Source: Blasia pusilla
Taxonomy: Eukaryota > Marchantiophyta > Marchantiopsida > Blasiales
DNA length: 64,000 nt
Direction: 5' to 3'
Assembly (NCBI GenBank): GCA_050084515.1
Contig: CM114272.1
Span: forward strand, 41,292,001-41,356,000
Of this stretch, positions 10,148-19,437 are shown one piece after another; position 1 is the first letter of the stretch, and each line of letters opens with the position of its first letter. A program made the translations under genes and the position numbers. The notes below the pieces were generated by a model that searched no databases, was not told the DNA's origin, and saw only the letters and a program-made list of their open reading frames with translations.

Positions 10148-10660
10148 ATGGACCACTCCTATGTTTACTGCTTTGTTTGGTCCGAGCACAACTTCTAGGT
10201 GTTTAAGATCCTGGATCCTGTGGATCCATGCTCCAATGGGTACAGCTTAGATAGTTTATATAATTCCCCCCCGGGAATGTACATGCAAGACAGTACCCCC
10301 TTACTTGGAGGAAGGGAAAAGTCGCGAGCCTTGATGCAAATGCTCATCGAGCTCTGCTCAAGGCCGGGTGACTTGGTGTTCAACTTAGTGGGCCTTTCAG
10401 GGGCGAGTATCAAAGGCGCCTGGCAGAGTGGTAGGAACATTCTCTGCCTTGAGGGAAGGCAGCAACTGTTTGACCTTTGCAAGGAGGCAAAGGGAGATTA
10501 CGACAGGCTAGTTGGGGCGTACAACTCTCCTCCGAAGCCAAGAGCTCCGGTTCCAGACCCACCATTGGTAGTGAAACCATCGTCACTTCCCACGATTCCG
10601 AAAATCGGGAGGGCAAGGCCGACAGTAATCTTGGAAAAGCTCTCGGCTGATGACAAGTGA
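10148..10660 (+). pseudogene. ParB-MTase-like gene, exon 4 (MTase C-terminal motif), copy A
   Basis: Encodes MDHSYVYCFVWSEHNF, a TAG (a Gln codon, CAG, in copy C), then FKILDPVDPCSNGYSLDSLYN, LLGGREKSRALMQMLIELC, and PGDLVFNLVGLSGAS with GRNILCLEGRQQLFDLC. The last block lines up with the C-terminal SAM-binding motif of beta-class DNA methyltransferases (usually GD.VLDPF.GSGTT ... GR..IGIE), with Asp-Pro-Phe replaced. Catalysis may therefore be lost or changed. The exon probably ends at a GTGAGT donor (10657); the TGA at 10658-10660 would then be intronic. Confidence 0.55.
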
Positions 10661-10862
10661 GTTCAAAGAACTCAAGGACCCAGCTTGAATGCAGCGTTTG
10701 GAGTAGGGATTTATTTGATGATGAGTCAAAAGATTTCATAGAATAGAGCAAATGTACAGTTCCGAGCTTCTTTCTGATGTAATAAAGGACAAGATTTTTT
10801 CGAACGATGATGGTGATTGTAAAATTTTGGTGAATATCTTTTTTGGTCTTGTCGAATGTGAT
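10661..10862 (+). repeat. Copy A tail, first unit, interrupted by Ty3 insertion
   Basis: Matches the copy C tail (58631-59080) but with most of the last exon deleted (junction near 10718). It continues at 21890 beyond the retrotransposon. Nothing coding remains. Confidence 0.65.
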
Positions 10863-11340
10863 GTCACATCTGAGTAGCCGATAGGCCGAGATCATCGTGG
10901 ATAGGGCGTAGGAGCCAGCGGACTATCTTGAGTGTAACTTTGTCCCACGGTGTCGGATGAGGTTGAGGATAGGTCCATTGTGTCAAGAACGTCGTTTCTG
11001 ACAACTTTCATGTTGAGGTCTTTTACAGCCGCATGACTTGTTAACCAGGTCATCCGCCCCTGGTAACCTGTGCGCGCAGGTTACCAAGGGAAGGGCTATT
11101 TTTAGGGGAAGAGCCTTTTGGCTCTTCCCAACCCTATATAAGAGAGGAAGATGGCTTTCCTAAGCCATCTTTCTCATGTTGGGCCGTTGGAGCACCTCCC
11201 TTGTATGTGTGTGAGCTAGGACTAGGGTGCTAGCGTCCGGATTCCTTGATAGCACAGGGTGGACAAGGCTCGATATGCCGATGTAGATTGAGGAGTGGAG
11301 TTTTAGGCTGGGTGTGCCATTTTTACTACTCTTTATTTTT
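10862..11340 (+). repeat. 5' LTR core of the Ty3-MTase element
   Basis: TGTCACATCTGAGTAGCC... matches 21272-21751 with scattered, mostly transition, differences. It diverges after CTCTTTATTTTT: the 5' copy continues ACATGAGAAAG while the 3' copy continues into a 138-bp segment. It carries TATATAAG at 11135-11142 and three hairpins. Confidence 0.85.
11062..11171 (+). promoter_or_regulatory. LTR promoter: TATA box bracketed by hairpins
   Basis: Three inverted repeats in a row. 11062-11085 has 9-bp arms GGTAACCTG / CAGGTTACC. 11106-11129 has perfect 10-bp arms GGGAAGAGCC / GGCTCTTCCC and a TTTT loop. 11148-11171 has perfect 10-bp arms AAGATGGCTT / AAGCCATCTT and a TCCT loop. CTATATAAG (11134-11142) lies between the second and third, so the third should fall near the transcription start. 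The 3' LTR keeps the same layout. Confidence 0.75.
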
Positions 11341-11415
11341 ACATGAGAAAGATGTCAGGGGGCTGGTGGGAATTCGTTGTTTGCAGGTAGGCAAGCGAGT
11401 TGCCTTGGTCGGGAG

Positions 11416-13084
11416 TGTCGCACCCCTACTCTCCTTGAACGTCAATCTTTAGTGTTGCGGAAGCGTGCGTTCAGTAGGTCACGAACTCATCGCCGATCTG
11501 CACCCAAACACGCACTCTCGTTAGTCGGGTTTGGGCCAACCGGCGTTCCAACCCACCGAGTCCTCAACTCGGCGTCTCATCAAGCTCAACCTTCCTTAGT
11601 TCCTAGCTTCCAAAACATGGCAAGTCCTTCAAGACTTGGAACAGACTTCCTGGTTAGTCCAGGGATCTGAAACGGCACTTGCGCGCCTAGCGACCCCAAC
11701 TGTTCAACGGTCCTCGGGTGAGTTCCGAACCGAGACCCAAGTAATTGAGTCGCGGTGTGAAATCCAAGAGGGATGTCTAAAATCGCCTCAATGGACTTGG
11801 TGCAGGTTTTCCAACCCAATGCCCAAACTCGCGTTCCGTTCCATGCCCTTGAGCCGCCCCGCAGCGCCCAAAGTGGGGTTTGGGTTCCAAGCACTCTCGG
11901 AGACCTTCCCCCTTACTAGTACTTCTGGGGTTCTCCAATAACCCCTCCCCTTTGGGGAAAGAGGGTCGGGCCCTTCATTGTGGCCTTCAACCCGACTCCA
12001 CTTACAGTCTTTTTCGGGTTGTATCTCGGCCGCTGCTTATGCGTTTGCAGCGATCTTTAGTGCGTTTGTACCGGCTCTCCATAAGGTTTCCAACGCACCC
12101 TTATTTGCTCCAAACTCATCTTGGCGCTAAAAGTTATGGCCATAAATACAGTCGGAAACTCTCAAACGCTAGTGGCGTTCCAAATCTGGATCTTCCCTTT
12201 GGCAACCCACTTCCTAGACTCGACTTCTTTCAAGTTTCATTCCGCGTTTGGTCAAGGTTTCTCAGTCGCGACCATAACACCTGAAACGCGACTCCTCGTT
12301 TGCGTCTCGTCTCTTGTCTCCTCTTTGAGACAACTCCAACGCGCAAACCATCTTTGCGTGAGCTCGCTAATGTTCCGATGTTCCGCTTGGCACTTGTTTG
12401 GTCATGAGGGTCGCGACACTCACCCCTCTTTTAGAGGGATGTCTAAAATCGCCTCAATGGACTTGGTGCAGGTTTTCCAACCCAACGCCCGAACTCGCGT
12501 CCCGTTCCATGCCCTTGAGCTGCCTCGCGGCGCCCAAAGTGGGGTTTGGGTTCCAAGCAGTCTCGGAGACCTTCCCCCTTACTAGTACTTCTAGGGTTCT
12601 CCAATAACCCCTCCCCTTTGGGAAAAGAGGGTCGGGCCCTTCATTGTGGCCCTCAACCCGACTCCACTTACAGTCGTTTTTGGGTTGTATCTCGGCCGCT
12701 GCTTATGCGTTTGCAGCGATCTTTAGTGCGTTTGTACCGGCTCTCCATAAGGTTTCCAACGCACCCTTATTTTCTCCAAACTCATCTTGGCGCTAAAAGT
12801 TATGGCCATAAATACAGTCGGAAACTCTCAAACGCTAGTGGCGTTCCAAATCCGGATCTTCCCTTTGGCAACCCACTTCCTAGACTCGACTTCTTTCAAG
12901 TTTCATTCCGCGTTTGGTCAAGGTTTCTCAGTCGCGACCATAACACCTGAAACGCGACTCCTCGTTTGCGTCTCGTCTCTTGTCTCCTTTTTGAGACAAC
13001 TCCAATGCGCAAACCATCTTAGCGTGAGCCCGCTAATGTTCCAATGTTCCGCTTGGCACTTGTTTGGTCATGAGGGTCGCGACA
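11416..13084 (+). mobile_element. Deletion derivative of a second LTR family (LTR + partial LTR)
   Basis: Flanked by 5-bp direct repeats GGGAG (11411-11415 and 13085-13089). It holds a complete 1003-bp LTR (11416-12418; TGTCGC...GCGACA), 14 bp, and the last 652 bp of a second LTR (12433-13084). Almost all internal sequence is gone. It interrupts the 5' leader of the Ty3-MTase element and so inserted later. The complete LTR has the same length as the solo LTR at 45243-46245. No coding capacity. Confidence 0.85.
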
Positions 13085-13089
13085 GGGAG

Positions 13090-13819
13090 CCCCTGGAGAG
13101 GCGTGTGTGACGTTTTGTGTCATTTTTCTGTTCGGAAGCGCTGTCCATTTTTCTCAGATTTTGCTTTTGTGGATTGATGGGGGACATCAGTCGAGTGTAG
13201 CGTGTGGTGGGGCGTCGGGTGTACGCAACTGAGAGTGTCGAGAGAGAGAAGAAAGGCAGGTTTGGGCTTGCAGCCATCGGGGGGCTGTTAAGTAAAGACG
13301 ACTAGCTAGGTCGCGGCCGGGCTAGGGTTAGGTCACGGGCGAGGGACACGGATGGAAGACGGGCTGGAACGCGGACAAGCGGAGTCCCGTGCAAACGGGT
13401 GCGGAGTGCATATTGACGGTGCAGCAGGTTGGAGGGCGTGATCAGGTTACCCATTCGAGTCCCTTTTCCCGCACTTATCGTGTGTGATTGAGAGTGTTGG
13501 GTATCGGATAGTAGCTGGTGCTAGATGGGTGCAGTGATGGTGACGAGTGTAGATTCTTTTCATGTGTAGCATGTTGGTGGATATACGGCGGTTGCCGAGT
13601 AGGGGTCGCGTGTATGACCCGAGAGAGTGTCGCTAGGTTAGGTGAGTCAGTTGGGAGGCTCATGGTGAGCCCGAGTGTTGAGCGTGCGTGAGGCCGGGTA
13701 TGTCATCACGGGATTGACGTTAGCATAGGTGAGCTAGTGAGGCGTGTGGGAGACGCTTGGTGAGTCTGAGTGCTTGAGCGGGTGAGATAGGGTTTGTCAT
13801 CACGGCGTTCTTCCAGGGT
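13090..13819 (+). other. 5' leader of Ty3-MTase element
   Basis: GC-rich sequence between the nested LTR insertion and the first gag codon. I see no coding homology. The primer-binding site cannot be placed because the LTR/leader junction is rearranged. Confidence 0.4.
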
Positions 13820-15230
13820 TTGGAAGAACGGGGTAGTGCGAGTAGTGGTAGTGGTGTGACACGGAGTGGAGTGAGATACCGAGGGGTTACCAGTGAGGAG
13901 CTCCCTCGACATCCATCCGTGACTGGATCGTCATCACTGGACATTGGGTGTGGTGACGAGATCACCGACAGAGACAGTAGTATTTCGCAGGAGATGGACG
14001 ACATGGGCCATCGGGGCATGCATCGTTTCTCGGGTGCAGTGGGCACCATCGACTTAGATGATTTCATCCCGGAGTTTGACACATGGTGCGACTTCCAGGA
14101 GATACGGACCCCGACACGGTTCAACCCTTTCATGGCATTTAAGGGGTTGTTCCAACACTTGGAGGGTCCTACGATGGATGACTACATGGAGTTTTGATCA
14201 CTATATTCAGTAGAGATCGATGCCTGGAGGATGTATTGGGCTCCAGGGTATGTGTCCACTAGTGGTCGCGAGGCATATGATGGGATTGTGAGAGGAGAGA
14301 GACCCACACCATCAGCCCGGAGACTAGATGGAGAGGAGGGCAGTGAGACAAGCGATGTGGCAAAGACCTCTGGTGGTAGAGGGCCACTCAGCTTCAGCCC
14401 CACAGTGGAGTTCTTCTGACAGTTGGGGAAGAGCTACCAGGGCGTACGCACCGACAAGCTGAAGAGTCTACCGGATTTTCAGCGACGATCGGGTGAGAGT
14501 CTGAGAGAGGCATTCACACGCATGAGGAGGATGATCATTGCTACATTTGGAGTGACTGAGGCGTAGTCAGTCCAGTATTGGTACGGGGTTTTGGACCGAG
14601 AACTACGGAGGAGAGTCCGAGATGCGGTGCTGATTCACACAGCGAAGCCCACATTGAAGGTGGTCTTTGAGTTGTCTGAGCGTATTGAGCTCAACATGAG
14701 TGAGGAGCAGGTAGTGACCGCTGGATTTTCTCGAGAGTCGACGGGTCCACGAGCGGCGATGACCCCACAGGTGCCACAGTGAGCACCAGTACCACGGGAG
14801 CGGGCCCGTGTGCCTAGAGAGCAGGGCGGGTACCATGAGCCTATGAGGCAATGACCCGCACCTACATATGTTGCCCAGCAGGGACTGATGTGGTCTTGTT
14901 GGACGTGTGGAGGGGCCCATAGGCAGAGAGACTGCCCACAACATGGGAGAGGACCACCAGCGCCTCCGATTGCTCAGGAGCCACAGAGGATGGCCCCACC
15001 ACAGCACCTGTGTGACCATTGCCACAGATATGGTCACACTAGGGATAGATGTTTTGACCTTCGACAAGGGGCACGTCCAGAGGTAGGCCGTGTCATCCTG
15101 GAGGAGGTTGGGGAGTTCTTCCTGGATGTGGTGGTAGAGGACCACCACCAGCCAGAGGAGATGGAGCAGGAGCACCAGAACCGGCACTTCTCTCACGCAT
15201 CGATCAGTTGGTGTAGAGGATTGCTGCCAT
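13820..15230 (+). pseudogene. gag (Ty3-MTase element)
   Basis: Begins about MEERGSASSGSGVTRSG. It contains a gag-like helical core (FNPFMAFKGLFQHLEGPT, RTDKLKSLPDFQRRSGESLREAFTRMRRM) and two zinc knuckles: CWTCGGAHRQRDC (near 14893; CX2CX3HX4C) and CDHCHRYGHTRDRC (near 15010; CX2CX4HX4C). It would package element RNA into particles. Premature stops near 14194, 14418, 14563, 14780 and 14847 are all TGA or TAG and explained by CGA or CAG codons. A frame change follows the second knuckle. Confidence 0.8.
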
Positions 15231-15672
15231 GACGATGATGCACCTTAGGGAAGGCACGGAGCTGCGAGCAGCTAGTGTGACTCTAGTCTCTACCTCTTAC
15301 CTTGACCCGGGTGAGGATCTCTCCAATATGGGATTCATGTGTAGTGCAGCCCAGGTTGAGGTAGCTGCAGTGGTGACTCGGGGTGCTGCGAGAGGCACCG
15401 AGCCATCGAGAGGTGGAGTTGAGATTGACCCACTAGAGGGGATCGATGGGCGGCAGGCCAGGGTTCCACAGTCGTTCACATTGTCACAGGCACTACACAC
15501 ACCATCGATGGTGCCTCGACGACCAGCGGTGCCTACAGTTCAGGCACCAACGTTGACGTCACGAGGAGTTGGAGTGACAACTCCTATGCCGGCTCAAGTG
15601 GAGTCAGTGTCGACCATAGTGTTGGAGGTGGCCACCAGAGTGAAATAGACTCCACTATTTTCCGCCATAGAG
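15231..15672 (+). other. gag-protease spacer region
   Basis: Open in frame 1 from 15229 (MTMMHLREGTELRAAS...) to a TAG at 15646-15648, probably an ancestral CAG. Rich in Thr, Val, Pro and Ala with no recognised motif; most likely a polyprotein linker. Confidence 0.45.
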
Positions 15673-16368
15673 TTGGCGACGTTGGGAGTTGGACCAGCTG
15701 AGGTGTTCCGGTTGGCCGCCATGTTGTGTGAGCGTGGAGAGATGACTACTTCTTGTTCAGAGGTAGTTGAGGAGGTGGTGGACTTGCCCTCAGAGCCCGT
15801 GCTTGGGATGTTCCCCACAGAGTCATGGCATGCGGCGGCGGCGGCGAAGTTGGTAGATATGACAGCTCGACCGGCCATAGAGCGAGCAGTGGTGACACTT
15901 GGAGTAGTATTACTGGATAACCGAGCTGGATTATTTCGCTTGGTTGGTCCGACGAGGACGGTATACCACCCGCAGCGCGTCCTACTTGATTCGGGAGCGC
16001 AACCCTTGATGTTAGGGAAGGCGGCCTTTTTAGCCTTGGGGTTAAGGAAGGCCGACATTGAGCCTTGTCCCTTCCAGATACAGACCTCGATTGGGGGCGT
16101 ATCACCCACTCAGTATATGACTCGACATGAGATTGTTGTGAGAGTCCAGCCAGAGCATGCGACGGATAGTGCTATGGTGCGCACACGTGCGATTACGACA
16201 CCAGCTGAGTCGTACGATGTGTTGGTGGGGAGTATAGTGTTATATCCCCTAGGATTCATCCTTGACTTCTGGGAGGAGACCGTTGCTTATCGGCCAGGAT
16301 GGCGGTCAGGTGACGGCCGGATGAGTCAATTATCCGTGCAGTTTGCGAGACGAGGTGGTCGATCATGA
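15673..16368 (+). pseudogene. Aspartic protease region (Ty3-MTase element)
   Basis: LLDSGAQPLMLG (near 15985-16020) is the retropepsin catalytic motif D-S-G. About 85 residues later VLVGSIVLYPLGFILDFWEE fits the second conserved strand (ILG.D-like region). It would process the polyprotein. It ends at TGA 16366-16368, probably an ancestral CGA, because frame 1 continues directly into the methyltransferase. Confidence 0.75.
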
Positions 16369-16377
16369 GGCGAGTCT

Positions 16378-17738
16378 GTGACCACGTTGGCCGCTTTCAC
16401 AGGTAGTGTTAGCTGGCCAGGAGAGTTGTTGGAGGGGAACGCACATGCGGAGGATGTTCCAGTAGCGGATAGTCCCACGGAGAGACAGGCCATGGCGGGT
16501 GTCTCTTCCCATGTTGGCGAGGCCTCTTCACCATTGTGGGGTACGACTCGGGAGCTACAGAGGAGTGCCGACGACGTCGTGAGGCAAGCGTGGAGTCATG
16601 TTTTTATCCCAGAGCAGCGAGAGTCACGTGGCGATCGGACTCTTGGAGTGGAGACGATGACCCCACTAGATACCACACGTGTTGTGTGGCAGTGCCTAGA
16701 GGAGGGTGTTAGGGTGTTAGATCTCTTCGGAGGGATTAGCACCGGATTGGCTGCCATATTGCAGGCGGGCATACGGGTGCATCAATACCTTTATGTGGAG
16801 AGAGATGAGACCGCGCGGCGAGTATCATTACGTCACGTGGCGAGATTGGTCCAGAGGAATCCTGAGTTGTTGTCGGTATCTGCAGTACGCGGATACCAAC
16901 ATACGCTACCCGCCGACATCTCTTTGGTGGGGGTGCAGGATCTGGATAGAGTTGGCACCACCATTCATTTGGTGATTGCTGGATGGCCATGTCAGGGTCA
17001 TTCATTAGCTGGCCATGTTAGGGTCATTCATTAGCTGGCCGAGGATTTGGATTGCAGGATCCGAGGTCAGGGATGTTTTGGGAGATGCTGCGAGTATTAC
17101 CACACTTGCAGGAGAGTCACATATGTTCTCCAGCGTACATTTTGGATAACGTGCCGTTGTTGGGAGACACTCGTGCACGTGTGATGACGAGTGTACATCA
17201 GGTGAGGTCATGGTTGGGACCTGCTGTGTTGTTAGATGCAGCGAGAGTTGGGTCACGTGCCCATCGTCCACGACTGTGGTGGACGAACCAGATACCATTA
17301 GAGGTACTGAGTCGAGCCTATAATGGAGTCGAGAGAGCACCACATCTCACAGTGGATGCTATTTTGGGCTCAGGGCGTCGATCTCACGTGGTGACACGGG
17401 ATGATAGACCACCGTTGGCCATGGCCAATAGGGTGGGGGAGTTGAGGGCAGCCTTACCTATGTTGGTGAGCTTCCCAGCATCCCATGCCTTTCGTCACGG
17501 AGGGCCGGGCATGATTTGGGATGAGGTGACCGGAGTATTGGAGGAGCCTACAGCAGATGAGCGCGAGCGCGCCGTGAGGTTCACTACCGGTACTACGGGC
17601 GGTGCGAGGATGACCGAGGCATCACGGAGAGCAGTATTGGGCGGCGATGGACCTCAACTGTCTCACATGGATAGTCACCTAGGTATGGTGAGCAGAGACG
17701 GATGCGAGTGTCATCCATGCCGTCACGTCCACATTTAG
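16378..17738 (+). pseudogene. C5 cytosine DNA methyltransferase domain within the retrotransposon
   Basis: Conserved C5-MTase motifs in standard order: motif I VLDLFGGISTGLAAI (near 16715), motif IV VIAGWPCQGHS (16972-17004, catalytic Cys in PCQ), motif VI ILDNVP (near 17142, D-N-V for E-N-V), motif VIII AHRPRLWWTN (near 17258), and a motif X-like RRAVLGGD (near 17626). AHRPRLWW resembles DNMT3-type AHRARYFW, whereas PCQG is commoner in DNMT1/CMT types. The order is unpermuted, unlike plant DRM. A 26-bp tandem duplication (16985-17036) just after PCQ shifts the frame, so this copy is inactive. It sits between protease and RT in the same general frame, so it was probably a polyprotein domain. 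Expected activity is 5-methylcytosine deposition; the target is unknown. Confidence 0.9.
16985..17036 (+). repeat. 26-bp tandem duplication disrupting MTase motif IV
   Basis: Two adjacent 26-bp units beginning GGCCATGT(C/T)AGGG, differing at one base. Frame 1 before the unit and frame 3 after it are reconciled by removing 26 bp, showing that the duplication is the frame-breaking event. Confidence 0.9.
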
Positions 17739-17980
17739 TGGACCATTGCCCTCTGAAGTGGTCTGCAGGCATTGGTTGGGGGCGAGATGAGGAGAGATAG
17801 GCACCCATGGACTTCTGGGACGCGTTCGTCGAGCGAGAGAGTGTGAAGGCGGCTAGAGTAGCACATGTTCATTTTTCGGATGTGGAGCATGGTGTAGGAG
17901 GTCAGAGTGGAGTGGCTGTTGCGGAGGTGGCTAGGATTGCTACATAGCAACCAAAGCCGGAGGTTGCGTCCTCTCCGAGT
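17739..17980 (+). other. MTase-RT linker
   Basis: No clear domain; several stops in all frames. It separates the MTase motif X region from the start of recognisable RT sequence. Probably decayed polyprotein linker. Confidence 0.4.
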
Positions 17981-18987
17981 GTGGTCACGATGGAGACTTG
18001 GGAGCCTGTGATAGGTCTCAAGTTGATAGGAGGAGAGCGACGGAGAGTTCATAGGTTTCTGAGAAGGCATGTCAGTTGTTTTGCCTTCAGTATGAGAGAC
18101 TTGGATACGCTAAAGGGTCCCGGGATACGGATTGAGTTGGCTAGTGATACGCCAATCTTTCGTCGACCCTCTGGTATTCGATATGGAGCGAGCCTTGATT
18201 GAGCAGAGTCGGGGACTTGTTGGAGGCAGGACTTGTGGAGTTATCACATGGGGAGTATGCATCTGCCACAGTCATGCCGGCGAAGAAGGATATGTATGGC
18301 AATTGGACGGATAGGCGGATGTGTGGAGATTACCATCCTATCAACCGACAGACGAGGTCTGATCGGTATGCCATGCCTACTCCTGAGGAGATCTTTGATG
18401 CAGTAGGGCATGCAAAGATCTTTAGTACTTTAGATCTCCGTGCTGGCTATCATCAGCTTCCTATCAGGTTGGAGGACAGGGAGAAGACAAAATTCTGGGG
18501 GATAGATCGGTTCGGGAGAGATTGCTTGTATCAGTGGCGGTTCTTACCATTTGGATTGAAGAACGCGTCTGCGGAGTTTCAGAGAGTGATGGATAGGATT
18601 CTGGCTGGCTTGGATTTTGTACGATGTTACATAGATGATATTCTTATCTTCAGTTCCACGGTTGAGGAGCATGATCGACACTTGGAGGAAGTGTTTCGGC
18701 GATTGTAGTTACATGGACTGAAGTTACATCCAGGCAAGTGCAGATTCTTTCAAGAGCAGATTGAGTACTTGGGACACACCATATACCCGAGTGGGTTAGG
18801 CGTTCAGCAGATGAAGGTAGAGGCTATTGCGCAGATTCCACACCCTACATATGTGAGTCGAGTCCGAGCATTTCTTGGACTGGCGAACTTCTATCGACGG
18901 TATGTCAAGGGTTTTAGTGCGATCGCAAAGTCTTTGACCTTGTTGACGAGACTTGATCAGGTGTGGTTGTGGGGAGATGATCAAGAG
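17981..18987 (+). pseudogene. Reverse transcriptase (Ty3-MTase element)
   Basis: RT core in frame 1: VMPAKKD, MCGDYHPINRQT, IFSTLDLRAGYHQLP, FLPFGLKNASAEFQR, and catalytic CYIDDILIFS at 18624-18653 (YIDD in place of the usual YVDD). It continues with YLGHTIYPSG and FLGLANFYRRYVKGF. The first ~70 codons are in frame 2, so a frameshift lies near 18190. TAG at 18706-18708 and TGA near 18988 fit ancestral CAG and CGA. Confidence 0.9.
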
Positions 18988-19437
18988 TGAGCATTTCAGG
19001 AGCTCAAGGACAGGTTGACGTCCTCACCCATTTTACAGAGACCGGTTTGGGGTCGCCCATTCCAGTTACATACGGATTGGAGCATGTTGGGTCTAGGAGC
19101 AGTGCTTACTCAGAGGGATGACGAGGAGAGGGAGTTCGTTGTGGCTTACGCGAGCCAATCGAACAACATTGCAGAGGCGAAGTACAGCTCCTACGAGGGA
19201 GAGTGCTTGGCTGCAGTGTGGGCTGTGGCACATTTTAGGTGCTATTTATTCGGCAACCCTTTCACACTTATCACTGATCATCAGCCGTTGAGGTGGTTGA
19301 TGGAGTCCGACAAGCTTACGGGAAAGCTTGCCAGGTGGGCTCTATTACTACAGGAGTATGAGTTCAAGGTGGTTCATAGGCCAGGTTGGCTGAACCAGGA
19401 TGCGGATGGGTTGAGTCGTAACCCATGTCCGAGTTAG
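18988..19437 (+). pseudogene. RNase H (Ty3-MTase element)
   Basis: FQLHTDWSMLGLGAVLTQ (first catalytic Asp), YSSYEGECLAAVWAV (Glu), LITDHQPLRWLM (Asp) and HRPGWLNQDADGLSR (terminal Asp). It would degrade RNA of the RNA:DNA hybrid. It ends at TAG 19435-19437; the frame then continues into the linker and integrase. Confidence 0.88.

Noticed and set aside
11586-12950. Several 100-150-codon ORFs in both strands of the LTR repeats
   Set aside because: They repeat because the LTR is repeated (11416-12418, 12433-13084, 45243-46245), with frames not conserved. LTRs of this family are non-coding.
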